The position numbers and the translations under genes were made by a program. 64,000 nucleotides of DNA from Bacteroidales bacterium (lineage in GTDB: Bacteria > Bacteroidota > Bacteroidia > Bacteroidales > VadinHA17), in NCBI GenBank assembly GCA_020201035.1, contig JAIVHO010000035.1:39560-103559 (forward strand), given 5' to 3'. The notes beneath the pieces are model-generated. The model saw only the letters and a program-made list of their open reading frames with translations, had not been told where the DNA came from and ran no database searches. Positions 1 to 7,139 of this stretch are shown here, one piece after another. Positions within the stretch are counted from its first letter, which is position 1; the number at the start of each line of letters is the position of its first letter.

Positions 1-134
1 GCATCCCCATAGAGGGTGCTCTCAATGGTATCAATGCCTGAAAAGCGATCCTCTTCCTCCTTTGAACACCGTGTCAACAGAACCAGAAAGAGTGCAATTA
101 ACACTGCAAAATATGTAAGCCTTCCTCTCCGCAT
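1..134 (-). CDS. Lipoprotein, N-terminal fragment (runs off the left edge)
   Basis: The first 44 codons of a minus-strand gene are present, starting at the ATG at 134 and leaving the window at base 1. The product begins with a basic stretch (MRRGR), a hydrophobic core at residues 8-21 and then Cys23 followed by an acidic segment (KEEED). This looks like a type II signal peptide, although Arg at the position before the Cys is unusual for a lipobox. It starts 10 bp after the pgk stop codon, so the two are probably one transcript. Too little is visible to name a family. Confidence 0.6.
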   Translation of the reverse strand, partial: MRRGRLTYFAVLIALFLVLLTRCSKEEEDRFSGIDTIESTLYGD

Positions 135-144
135 CCTGCTTCAG

Positions 145-1338
145 CTATTTTCCCCTTATGGCAGCAATCCCGGGAAGAACCTTTCCCTCCATATACTCCA
201 GCATAGCGCCTCCTCCGGTGGAGACATAACTCACCCGGTCGGCCAAACTGTTTTTGTTTATGGCAGCTACTGAATCACCTCCCCCTATAAGCGAAAAGGC
301 ACCTGCCGAGGTGGCATCAGCAATGGCATGTGCAACAGCTGTTGTTCCGGCGGCAAACTTATCCATCTCAAAGACGCCCATCGGTCCGTTCCACAGAATA
401 GTCCTTGACGAGGCAATTACCTTTGAAAAGAGCTCAACACTCTCCTTACCGATATCAAGACCCATCCAGCCGTCAGGAACCTCTCCTGCTGCCGACAATG
501 AGGTCTCTGCATCGGCATCAAACCTGTCGCCGTTTATGCTGTCAACGGGAAGGTACAGATTAACACCCTTCCCGGCAGCCTTATCAATTAGTTCAAGAGC
601 CAGCGGCAGCTTATCCTCCTCACAAAGGGAGTTACCAATATTACCGCCCCGTGCCTTGATAAATGTATAGGCCATGCCTCCGCCGATAATAAGATTATCG
701 ACCCGGTCAAGCAGATTATCAATTATAAGTATCTTGTCTGAAACCTTTGCTCCGCCCATAATGGCAGTAAAGGGCTTCTCGGGAGCCTCCATAACCTTGT
801 CCATGTTCTTCAGCTCAGCATCAATAAGATACCCAAACATCTTCTCCTCCGGAAAAAACCGGGCTATCACGGTTGTTGAGGCATGTGCCCTGTGAGCTGT
901 ACCAAAAGCATCATTTACATAGACATCACACCCCTCAGCCAGAGCTTTTGCAAACGCTTCATCTCCCTTCTCCTCCTCTTTATGAAACCTCAGGTTCTCA
1001 AGAAGCAGTATCTCTCCTGCGGCCAGATTTTTTTTCTTCTGCAGTGCCTCCTCTCCGATACAATCACTGCTGAAAGCCACCTTGACCCCTGTGAGATCTC
1101 CCAGTACGGGAAGCAAGTGCCTCAGCGAAAACTTATCCTCCGGTCCGCTCTTCGGCCTGCCCAGATGTGACATCAGAACAGCCGATCCGCCATCATCCAT
1201 TATCTTCTTTACAGTGGCGAGCGCTCCCCTGATCCTGGTATCATCAGTCACCTCAAATGAGGAGTTTAGCGGCACGTTGAAATCCACCCTTACAATCGCT
1301 CTTTTACCCTTGAAACTGTACTCTTCAATTACCTTCAT
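145..1338 (-). CDS. pgk: Phosphoglycerate kinase
   Basis: Catalyses ATP formation from 1,3-bisphosphoglycerate in glycolysis, in the cytosol. The 397-residue product has normal length for the bacterial enzyme. Visible family motifs are VDFNVP (residues 18-23) and SHLGRPK (57-63) for the phosphoglycerate side, the GGAKVSDK hinge-side segment near 195, and the nucleotide-side glycine-rich motifs GGGDSVAA (about 352) and STGGGA (about 373). The ATG start is well placed before the conserved N-terminus. A lipoprotein gene follows 10 bp downstream. A TAnnTTTG-type -7 box lies about 100 bp upstream on the same strand. Nothing unusual in the protein. Confidence 0.98.
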   Translation of the reverse strand: MKVIEEYSFKGKRAIVRVDFNVPLNSSFEVTDDTRIRGALATVKKIMDDGGSAVLMSHLGRPKSGPEDKFSLRHLLPVLGDLTGVKVAFSSDCIGEEALQKKKNLAAGEILLLENLRFHKEEEKGDEAFAKALAEGCDVYVNDAFGTAHRAHASTTVIARFFPEEKMFGYLIDAELKNMDKVMEAPEKPFTAIMGGAKVSDKILIIDNLLDRVDNLIIGGGMAYTFIKARGGNIGNSLCEEDKLPLALELIDKAAGKGVNLYLPVDSINGDRFDADAETSLSAAGEVPDGWMGLDIGKESVELFSKVIASSRTILWNGPMGVFEMDKFAAGTTAVAHAIADATSAGAFSLIGGGDSVAAINKNSLADRVSYVSTGGGAMLEYMEGKVLPGIAAIRGK

Positions 1339-1441
1339 GATTTTATATATTATTTCCTTTAAAATGGTGCTTTCCGTTAATAAAACAACCGATCTGCCTT
1401 AATAGTTACATATAATAGTCCGCTATTGCTTATTCAACTTA

Positions 1442-1449
1442 CAAACTTA
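1442..1449 (-). promoter_or_regulatory. Predicted -7 box for pgk
   Basis: Read on the minus strand this is TAAGTTTG, a perfect match to the Bacteroidota housekeeping -7 consensus TAnnTTTG. It would give a leader of about 95 nt in front of pgk. No clear TTTG at -33 was found, so support rests on the one box. Confidence 0.45.
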
Positions 1450-1455
1450 CATTTT

Positions 1456-1489
1456 TTTGGCCATAAACTGAACAGATTTTCTATTTTTG
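1456..1489 (+). promoter_or_regulatory. Predicted housekeeping promoter, holB leader
   Basis: TTTG at 1456-1459 (-33) and TATTTTTG at 1482-1489 (-7, perfect TAnnTTTG) are 22 bp apart, slightly longer than the usual spacing. Transcription would start near 1496, more than 200 nt before the holB ATG. All other matched promoters in this window lie much closer to their genes. Confidence 0.5.
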
Positions 1490-1631
1490 TAGGGATCCGG
1501 GCAACATGAAAAAAGTAGTTTGCATAGCACCATTAATGTTGACAGAGAGTACTGAACTGCACCGTTCATGGTAAGTTCCTCCTGTCCAATAAATGGTATT
1601 ATACCCCAGGGAAACCTCTGGACCCTTCTTT

Positions 1632-1695
1632 CCGGGGCAAGCCCCGGGGAATTTAACCACACCCTCTCGTCCGCCGAAGCGAAACGCGAAGGTGG
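1632..1695. repeat. Two adjacent GC-rich palindromes (REP-like) before holB
   Basis: The first palindrome, 1632-1647, is perfect: CCGGGGC and GCCCCGG separated by AA. The second, about 1669-1695, is imperfect: TCCGCC-GAA-GCG, then AAA, then CGC-GAA-GGTGGA, i.e. two paired blocks around a symmetric GAA/GAA internal loop. Both are much richer in G+C than the surrounding sequence. They could be hairpins in the holB leader or a dispersed intergenic repeat. I saw no second copy in this window. Confidence 0.5.
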
Positions 1696-1712
1696 ATTAA
1701 AAAAATAAAAGG

Positions 1713-2846
1713 ATGAAATTCAGCGAAGTAACAGGTCAGGAGAAGATAATTGAGAGACTGCGACAGGCAGTTACCAGTCAGCGCGTAAGTCATGCCCTGA
1801 TGCTGGCAGGACCGGAAGGAAACGGCAAGCTGGCGCTGGCACTCGCCTTTGCACAATTTGTCAGCTGTGAGAACCGGACCGATACCGACTCATGTGGCAT
1901 CTGTCCGTCATGTTCAAAATATGAGAAGCTGATACACCCTGACCTCCATTTTGTATACCCGGTATTCAAAAAGAGTAAGACAACAGACCCTGTAAGTGAA
2001 CATTTCATTACCGAATGGCGTACCATGGTGCACAAAACACCCTGGTTCAGCCTGAGCCAGTGGCTGTCGCATATAGGCGTTGAGAATGAGCAGGGGCTGA
2101 TCTATGCCTCCGAGGCAGCAGAGATAATAAAGAAGCTGAATCTTAAGTCCTATGAATCAGACTATAAGATAATGATTATATGGCTGCCCGAAAAGATGCA
2201 CAATGTGACAGCCAACAAGCTGCTTAAGATGATAGAGGAGCCTCCGGAAAAAACCATCTTCCTTCTTGTTTCCGAGGAGCCTGACCTTATACTTCCGACA
2301 ATAATGTCGAGATGCCAGTTTATAAGGGTCCCTGCCATTGAAAGGGAAGCCCTTTCGGCAGCGCTATCAGCTAAATATGACCTGCCCTCCCTTAAGGCTG
2401 ACACCATAGCCAGGAGCTCAAGAGGTAACTTCGTCAAAGCCATGAACCTGGTTGAGCAGGATGATGAAAGAGTGAAAAATCTCTCCCGCTTTATCGGACT
2501 GATGAGGCTGGCATACATGAGGGATGTGGTGGCTCTGAGCGACTGGGTGGAGGAGGTGGCAGGTGCCGGCAGGGAAGCGCAGAAGAGGTTTCTCAACTTT
2601 TCACTGCTGCAGATAAGGGAAAATCTGGTAATGAATATCAGCACAGGAATGCCTGATATATTGAATATGGCGCCGGATGAAGCAGAGTTTGCTGCAAAAT
2701 TCAACAGGTTTATAACGCCTTCCAATGCACCGGATATTGCCGGAGAGCTGACCGCAGCCCACTATCACATATCGTCAAACGGCAACGCCAGAATTATCCT
2801 TTTTGATCTGGCCCTTAAGCTGGCCAGACTGCTCAGGGCCGTATGA
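1713..2846 (+). CDS. holB: DNA polymerase III delta-prime subunit
   Basis: Subunit of the clamp loader that places the sliding clamp on DNA. The 377-residue protein starts with the typical KFSEVTGQE segment and has a P-loop-like GPEGNGK at residues 33-39. A zinc-binding group of four cysteines (52, 61, 64, 67) lies in the SC...CGICPSC region, and the sensor region IIEEPPEKTIFLL with a downstream SRCQ motif corresponds to the AAA+ core. The ATG at 1713 is immediately preceded by an A-rich stretch with AAAAGG. Synteny holB-ricT-gldH is typical of Bacteroidota. Confidence 0.93.
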   Translation: MKFSEVTGQEKIIERLRQAVTSQRVSHALMLAGPEGNGKLALALAFAQFVSCENRTDTDSCGICPSCSKYEKLIHPDLHFVYPVFKKSKTTDPVSEHFITEWRTMVHKTPWFSLSQWLSHIGVENEQGLIYASEAAEIIKKLNLKSYESDYKIMIIWLPEKMHNVTANKLLKMIEEPPEKTIFLLVSEEPDLILPTIMSRCQFIRVPAIEREALSAALSAKYDLPSLKADTIARSSRGNFVKAMNLVEQDDERVKNLSRFIGLMRLAYMRDVVALSDWVEEVAGAGREAQKRFLNFSLLQIRENLVMNISTGMPDILNMAPDEAEFAAKFNRFITPSNAPDIAGELTAAHYHISSNGNARIILFDLALKLARLLRAV

Positions 2847-2960
2847 TTACTCCCTGCCACCTGTTGACTGTAAGCTAAATAATAACTAAGTTTGCAGACC
2901 TGAAACCGAAAGGGATCAATATAAACCCACCCTGCAGCGTATGCCGGGTATAAAAGTAAT

Positions 2961-4106
2961 GTGATGATTAACGAAAGTGAAGAGTATACCGTAACAGGAA
3001 CACCTGAAAACGGAGATACTGTAAAATACAGCCCGGGACAGTTTAAGCTCAATTCATACAACTGGCTTCATGATATCCCTTCAGCGGGCAGGGAGTGCGA
3101 CATAATTGAAGTGCGCTTTAAAAACACAAGAAAAGGATTTTACCGTAACGTAAATGACCTTCGACTTGATATAGGTGATATTGTAGCAGTTGAAGCATCT
3201 CCGGGTCATGATATTGGAAGGGTGTCCATGACCGGCAAACTGGTTGAGATCAGGATTAAGCAGACACGCAACATGCCGGCCGGGGAGGAGATACGTAAAG
3301 TTTACAGGAAAGCCAAGCCTGTTGATATGGAAAAATGGGAAGAGGCAATGGGGCTGGAGATACCCACGATGCTCAGATCACGAAAAATAGCCTCCGACCT
3401 GCGTCTCAACATGAAAATCGGTGATGTGGAGTACCAGGGCGACAAAACAAAGGCTATCTTCTTCTATATCGCTGATGAGCGCGTCGATTTCAGGCAACTG
3501 ATAAAAAGTATGGCGGAAGAGTTCAGGATAAGAATAGAAATGAGGCAGATAGGTGCCCGTCAGGAGGCCGGCCGGATAGGCGGTATAGGATCATGCGGCA
3601 GGGAGCTGTGCTGTGCCTCTCACATAACAGGTTTTACATCCATAACCACATCACATGCAAGATACCAGGACCTGTCGCTCAACCCCCAGAAGCTGGCCGG
3701 ACAGTGTGGTAAGCTGAAATGTTGCCTAAGCTATGAATTTGACAGCTATGTTGACCGCCAGAAACAGTTCCCTCCCAAGGAGAGAGCCCTTGAGCTTGCC
3801 GACGGAAGGGCATATTTCTTCAAGATGGAGATATACAAGGGAATCTACTGGTACTCATTTGACCAGCATTCTCCTGTGAATATTACAGCCGTTCCCGTTG
3901 AACGGGTGGCTGAGATTCAGAAACTGAATGCCCGCGGGGTGAAGCCGGAACGACTTATGGAAATGGATTTCACTCCTGCAGCAGTGAGTGAGTTTGAAAA
4001 TGAAGTCGGGAAAGAGAGTATAACCCGGTTCGACCGTAAAAAGGGAACCAGCGGAAAAAAAAGGAACAAAAGACGGGGTGAAAGAAATGATAGGAGAAAA
4101 CCGTAA
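2961..4106 (+). CDS. ricT: PSP1-domain protein, RicT-like
   Basis: Member of the PSP1 C-terminal-domain family (RicT/YaaT), which in Bacillus works with RicA and RicF in an iron-sulphur complex affecting RNA maturation. That role has not been shown for Bacteroidota. The 381-residue product has the conserved cysteine clusters at residues 212/217/218 (GSCGRELCC) and 249/254/255 (CGKLKCC). The last 20 or so residues are a Lys/Arg-rich tail, which may bind nucleic acid. The GTG at 2961 is followed directly by ATG at 2964, and either may be used. The end overlaps the start of gldH. Confidence 0.85.
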   Translation: MMINESEEYTVTGTPENGDTVKYSPGQFKLNSYNWLHDIPSAGRECDIIEVRFKNTRKGFYRNVNDLRLDIGDIVAVEASPGHDIGRVSMTGKLVEIRIKQTRNMPAGEEIRKVYRKAKPVDMEKWEEAMGLEIPTMLRSRKIASDLRLNMKIGDVEYQGDKTKAIFFYIADERVDFRQLIKSMAEEFRIRIEMRQIGARQEAGRIGGIGSCGRELCCASHITGFTSITTSHARYQDLSLNPQKLAGQCGKLKCCLSYEFDSYVDRQKQFPPKERALELADGRAYFFKMEIYKGIYWYSFDQHSPVNITAVPVERVAEIQKLNARGVKPERLMEMDFTPAAVSEFENEVGKESITRFDRKKGTSGKKRNKRRGERNDRRKP

Positions 4107-4572
4107 GTCAATAGCAGTAATGGCTGCTCTTATGACGATGGTCCTGATAAGCTCATCGTGCCGTAACAGGAACTACTACTCTGATTCAGTAATTATTCCC
4201 GACGCATCATGGAGGAGCGATAACTCCATCCTTTTCAATGCTCCGGTAGATGATACAACAACTACCTTTGATATAGGACTCACCATCCGTACAAATCCGG
4301 AATACCCCTTTCGTAACCTCTTTATCTTCTTCACCACCACATCCCCCGGAGGTGTCTCTGTCAGGGATACTGTGGAATACCTGCTGAGTAATGAGAAAGG
4401 AGAACGCTTTGGTACAGGAGCAGGAGCAATTACAAGCCTCAATGTACCTTTTAAGACAAATGTGGTCTTCCCCGATCAGGGGATCTACCGGTTCAGGATT
4501 GAACAGGGAATGAGAAGGGAAGAACTCACCGGGATAGTTGACATAGGATTAAGTATAACAAAGCACGAGTAA
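4087..4572 (+). CDS. gldH: Gliding motility / T9SS-associated lipoprotein GldH
   Basis: GldH is an outer-membrane-system lipoprotein required for gliding in Flavobacterium and retained in non-gliding Bacteroidota. The product has a short basic N-terminus, a hydrophobic core and a lipobox ending at Cys25 (ISSSC), followed by a beta-rich domain. Its 161 residues fit the family. I chose the ATG at 4087 rather than the GTG at 4078 because it gives a normal signal peptide; both overlap the ricT 3' end. Placement directly after ricT matches other Bacteroidota genomes. Its biochemical role is unknown in the family. Confidence 0.8.
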   Translation: MIGENRKSIAVMAALMTMVLISSSCRNRNYYSDSVIIPDASWRSDNSILFNAPVDDTTTTFDIGLTIRTNPEYPFRNLFIFFTTTSPGGVSVRDTVEYLLSNEKGERFGTGAGAITSLNVPFKTNVVFPDQGIYRFRIEQGMRREELTGIVDIGLSITKHE

Positions 4573-4584
4573 CACACCTGAAAA

Positions 4585-5295
4585 GTGGGAAAGAACAAAC
4601 TGAAAAAATGGGCTGACATAGCCACTTTCAGACACGTAATTCAGCCCACCTTCGAGGAGGTATTCAAAAAGAATTATCACCTCAGAGGACAATGGAAAGA
4701 TTCATTTTTTGAAAATAGAAACCCGCTCGTGGTTGAACTGGGTTGCGGAAAGGGTGAATATACGATTAACCTGGCACGCAGGTATCCCGACAAAAACTTT
4801 ATCGGTATTGACATCAAGGGAGCCAGACTGTGGAAAGGAGCACGTGAGGCTGAATTTGATAACCTCCCCAATGTGGCATTTATAAGAACACGTATCGAAT
4901 TTATAAGTTCTTTTTTCGACAGGGATGAGGTGGATGAAATATGGATCACATTCCCCGATCCACAGCTTAAAAGGCAGAGAATAAAAAAGAGACTGACAGG
5001 ATCTCTCTTTCTGAATAACTACAGAACATTTCTGAGGCCGGAAGGAGTGATACACCTAAAGACAGATTCTGAGAAGCTATACAGCTATACAGGGAAGCTG
5101 ATTGAACGCAATAACCTCGAACTGGTAAAGTCAGATCCCGATATACACTCCGCCAGTGAGAAGGATGATATCCTCTCAATAATTACCCACTACGAAAATA
5201 TCTTCCTTAAAGAGGGCAAAAAAATTACCTATACAGCATTCCGTATCCATAATGGAAAAGAGATCATCGAACCGGAACAGGAAGGAGAAGAGTGA
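4585..5295 (+). CDS. trmB: tRNA (guanine-N7-)-methyltransferase
   Basis: Methylates G46 at N7 in tRNA variable loops using S-adenosylmethionine. The 236-residue protein shows the SAM-binding motif ELGCGKGEY (residues 51-59), the acidic GIDIKG at the end of strand two, and the TrmB catalytic motif TFPDPQ (122-127) followed by the basic KRQRIKKR segment. The start is GTG at 4585, 12 bp after gldH. The 3' end overlaps the next gene by 44 bp, indicating tight coupling. Confidence 0.95.
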   Translation: MGKNKLKKWADIATFRHVIQPTFEEVFKKNYHLRGQWKDSFFENRNPLVVELGCGKGEYTINLARRYPDKNFIGIDIKGARLWKGAREAEFDNLPNVAFIRTRIEFISSFFDRDEVDEIWITFPDPQLKRQRIKKRLTGSLFLNNYRTFLRPEGVIHLKTDSEKLYSYTGKLIERNNLELVKSDPDIHSASEKDDILSIITHYENIFLKEGKKITYTAFRIHNGKEIIEPEQEGEE

Positions 5296-5632
5296 CTTCT
5301 TCGAACGGGTATACAGGGTGGCTGCCATGATACCTTTCGGCAGGGTTACATCATACGGTGCAATAGCGAAATACCTCGGAGCAGGGCGGTCATCCAGAAT
5401 GGTGGGATGGGCAATGAATAACAGCCACAGGGCATTCGCAGCCGGAGAAAAGGAAACCATCTTTATTCCGGCACACAGGGTGGTCAACAGAAATGGTATA
5501 CTGACCGGGAAACACCATTTCGGCAACAGTACCACCATGCAACAACTGCTTGAAAATGAAGGTGCCATTATCGAGAACGACCGTATACTCAATTTCAGCG
5601 AGATCTTCTGGAACCCCTCAAAGGAACTCTGA
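5252..5632 (+). CDS. Alkyltransferase-like protein (MGMT DNA-binding domain, no active-site Cys)
   Basis: This 126-residue protein matches the DNA-binding domain of O6-alkylguanine-DNA alkyltransferases: IPFGRVTSYGAIA (residues 27-39), the Arg-finger region GAGRSSRMVGWAM (43-55), then PAHRV at 73-77. The reactive Cys of the PCHR motif is Ala74, as in alkyltransferase-like (ATL) proteins. ATLs bind O6-alkylguanine lesions without repairing them and hand them to nucleotide excision repair. The ATG at 5252 lies inside trmB in another frame. A start at Met26 would remove the conserved first helix, so the longer form is preferred. Confidence 0.88.
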   Translation: MEKRSSNRNRKEKSDFFERVYRVAAMIPFGRVTSYGAIAKYLGAGRSSRMVGWAMNNSHRAFAAGEKETIFIPAHRVVNRNGILTGKHHFGNSTTMQQLLENEGAIIENDRILNFSEIFWNPSKEL

Positions 5633-5638
5633 AAACAA

Positions 5639-5670
5639 TTTGCCTTTTCTTAAAATATTTTCTTATTTTG
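5639..5670 (+). promoter_or_regulatory. Predicted housekeeping promoter of mrp
   Basis: TTTG at 5639-5642 and TTATTTTG at 5663-5670 (7 of 8 to TAnnTTTG) are spaced by 20 bp, with a leader of about 40 nt before the mrp ATG. It lies in the only gap in this cluster long enough to hold a promoter. Confidence 0.55.
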
Positions 5671-5714
5671 TTGCGTTAATTTAATTTAAATAAAAAGAAG
5701 CATTACATAATATC

Positions 5715-6812
5715 ATGATCACAAAAGAAGATATACTGCAGGCACTCGCAACAATTCCCTATCCGGGAGGAGAAAATATAGTTAGTGAAGGAATGGTTGA
5801 GACAGCCGGGTCAACACCGGAAGGAATAAGAATTACCCTCAGGGCAAAAAGGCATAAGGATCCCGCAATGAGTTCAATAAAGCACGCCTGTGTACAGGCG
5901 CTTAAGGAACAGTTTGGCCCCGATACGGTGATAAATGATATAGCGGTGATAGTACCTCCTCCACAGATTAAGACCGAACCTGTCAGAAGTGAGATGCTGC
6001 CCGGTGTAAAGAATATTATTGCCATAGCATCAGGCAAAGGGGGAGTGGGCAAATCGACAGTGGCAGTAAATGCTGCTGTTGCACTGGCACGCAGGGGTTA
6101 TTCGGTCGGACTCCTGGATGCCGATATTTTTGGTCCCTCCGCACCCAAAATGTTTGATGCTGTCACATACCGCCCCGACCTGAAAAAGGTTGATGGCAAA
6201 GATTATGTCATTCCCCTTGAAAAATATGGGGTAAAGGTTCTCTCAGTGGGTTTCTTTGTTGATCCTGATGATGCAGTGGTCTGGAGGGGTCCTATGGCTT
6301 CCAACTTTCTTAAGCAGATGATAGAGCAGGGCGACTGGGGTGAACTCGATTTTCTGCTGGTTGACCTGCCGCCCGGAACCAGTGACATCCATCTTACCCT
6401 TGTGCAGGAGGTTGGGGTAACCGGCGCCATTATAGTGAGCACACCGCAGGAGGTGGCACTGGCAGATGCCATCAAGGGTATCTCAATGTTCAGAACGGAA
6501 AAGATCAATGTCCCTATACTCGGCCTTGTAGAAAACATGGCATGGTTCACACCTGCCGAGCTGCCTGAGAACAGGTATTATATCTTTGGAAAGGAAGGGT
6601 GTAAGAATCTGGCCGAAAAGATGAACATCCCGCTTATAGGACAGATTCCGATAGTACAGTCTATCTGTGAAAGTGGCGACAGCGGACTCCCTGCAGTGCT
6701 TGGAGATACAGAACCGGCCCGTGCATTTGACACACTTGCCGCCGCTATTATTGAAAGGACAGATGACCGTAACAGGAATCTTGATCCCACCAAAAGAGTA
6801 ATAATCAAATAA
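5715..6812 (+). CDS. mrp: Mrp/ApbC/NBP35-family iron-sulphur carrier ATPase
   Basis: P-loop ATPase that delivers Fe-S clusters in the cytosol. The 365-residue protein has an N-terminal DUF59/MIP18-like domain (1-80), the deviant Walker A GKGGVGKS (107-114) with two Lys, and the DLPPGTSD switch region. The CxxC cluster-binding pair found in E. coli Mrp is not present: the region that would hold it reads TPAELPENRYYIFG, a form I recall as usual in Bacteroidota. A NifU-type scaffold gene follows 9 bp downstream, consistent with shared Fe-S work. Confidence 0.93.
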   Translation: MITKEDILQALATIPYPGGENIVSEGMVETAGSTPEGIRITLRAKRHKDPAMSSIKHACVQALKEQFGPDTVINDIAVIVPPPQIKTEPVRSEMLPGVKNIIAIASGKGGVGKSTVAVNAAVALARRGYSVGLLDADIFGPSAPKMFDAVTYRPDLKKVDGKDYVIPLEKYGVKVLSVGFFVDPDDAVVWRGPMASNFLKQMIEQGDWGELDFLLVDLPPGTSDIHLTLVQEVGVTGAIIVSTPQEVALADAIKGISMFRTEKINVPILGLVENMAWFTPAELPENRYYIFGKEGCKNLAEKMNIPLIGQIPIVQSICESGDSGLPAVLGDTEPARAFDTLAAAIIERTDDRNRNLDPTKRVIIK

Positions 6813-6821
6813 CAGCTCAAT

Positions 6822-7067
6822 ATGACAGATTCTGAAATGACCGGTTTAAGGTCAAGGGTGCTTGCCTCACTGGAGAAAATAAGACCATATCTGCAGTCAG
6901 ACGGAGGGGATATTGAACTGGTTAACATAACCGATGACCATATCGTTCAGGTGAGACTCACGGGTGCATGCAACGGATGCCCTTTCAGCATGCAGACGCT
7001 CAAGGCTGGAGTTGAAATGGCGCTCCTCAAGGAGGTACCTGAAATAAAGGAAGTAGTAGCCCTCTGA
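6822..7067 (+). CDS. NifU C-terminal-domain Fe-S scaffold protein
   Basis: Stand-alone 81-residue NifU-like domain. The cluster ligands are Cys50 and Cys53 in CNGCPFS, and the helix IRPYLQSDGGDIEL at 20-33 is the family signature. It probably holds a transient 4Fe-4S cluster passed to or from the Mrp ATPase encoded 9 bp upstream, and the two are likely co-transcribed. The length is normal for the single-domain form. Confidence 0.93.
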   Translation: MTDSEMTGLRSRVLASLEKIRPYLQSDGGDIELVNITDDHIVQVRLTGACNGCPFSMQTLKAGVEMALLKEVPEIKEVVAL

Positions 7068-7092
7068 ACCATTTTTTCACTACTTTTATCCT

Positions 7093-7134
7093 CTTAATAT
7101 ACTATTAAGGGCCACCAGCAGTTAATAGTATTAA
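7093..7134. promoter_or_regulatory. Paired AT-rich palindromes upstream of porW
   Basis: Two palindromes share the half-site TTAATA: CTTAATA-TAC-TATTAAG (7093-7109) and TTAATA-G-TATTAA (7122-7134). Across both, ATACTATTAA (7099-7108) and TTAATAGTAT (7122-7131) also form a perfect 10-bp inverted repeat with a 13-bp loop. They end 5 bp before the porW start. This looks like an operator with two sites or a weak hairpin. No regulator is identified. Confidence 0.45.
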
Positions 7135-7139
7135 ACAGA

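Larger units (their letters stand above)
1339..1712. other. Divergent pgk/holB spacer with a long holB leader
   Basis: This 374-bp gap separates divergent pgk and holB. The pgk side holds a possible -7 box (1442-1449). The holB side has a -33/-7 promoter pair (1456-1489) that leaves a leader of about 215 nt. In that leader are a 22-codon ORF with ATG at 1506 and stop at 1572-1574, and two GC-rich hairpins (1632-1647 and about 1669-1695) just upstream of the holB start. A 71-codon minus-strand reading frame also crosses the region but has no recognisable features, and I do not regard it as a gene. Confidence 0.5.

Noticed and set aside
1447..1662. 71-codon minus-strand reading frame between pgk and holB
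   Set aside because: It crosses the holB promoter and GC-rich palindromes, has no conserved motif and no plausible ribosome site.
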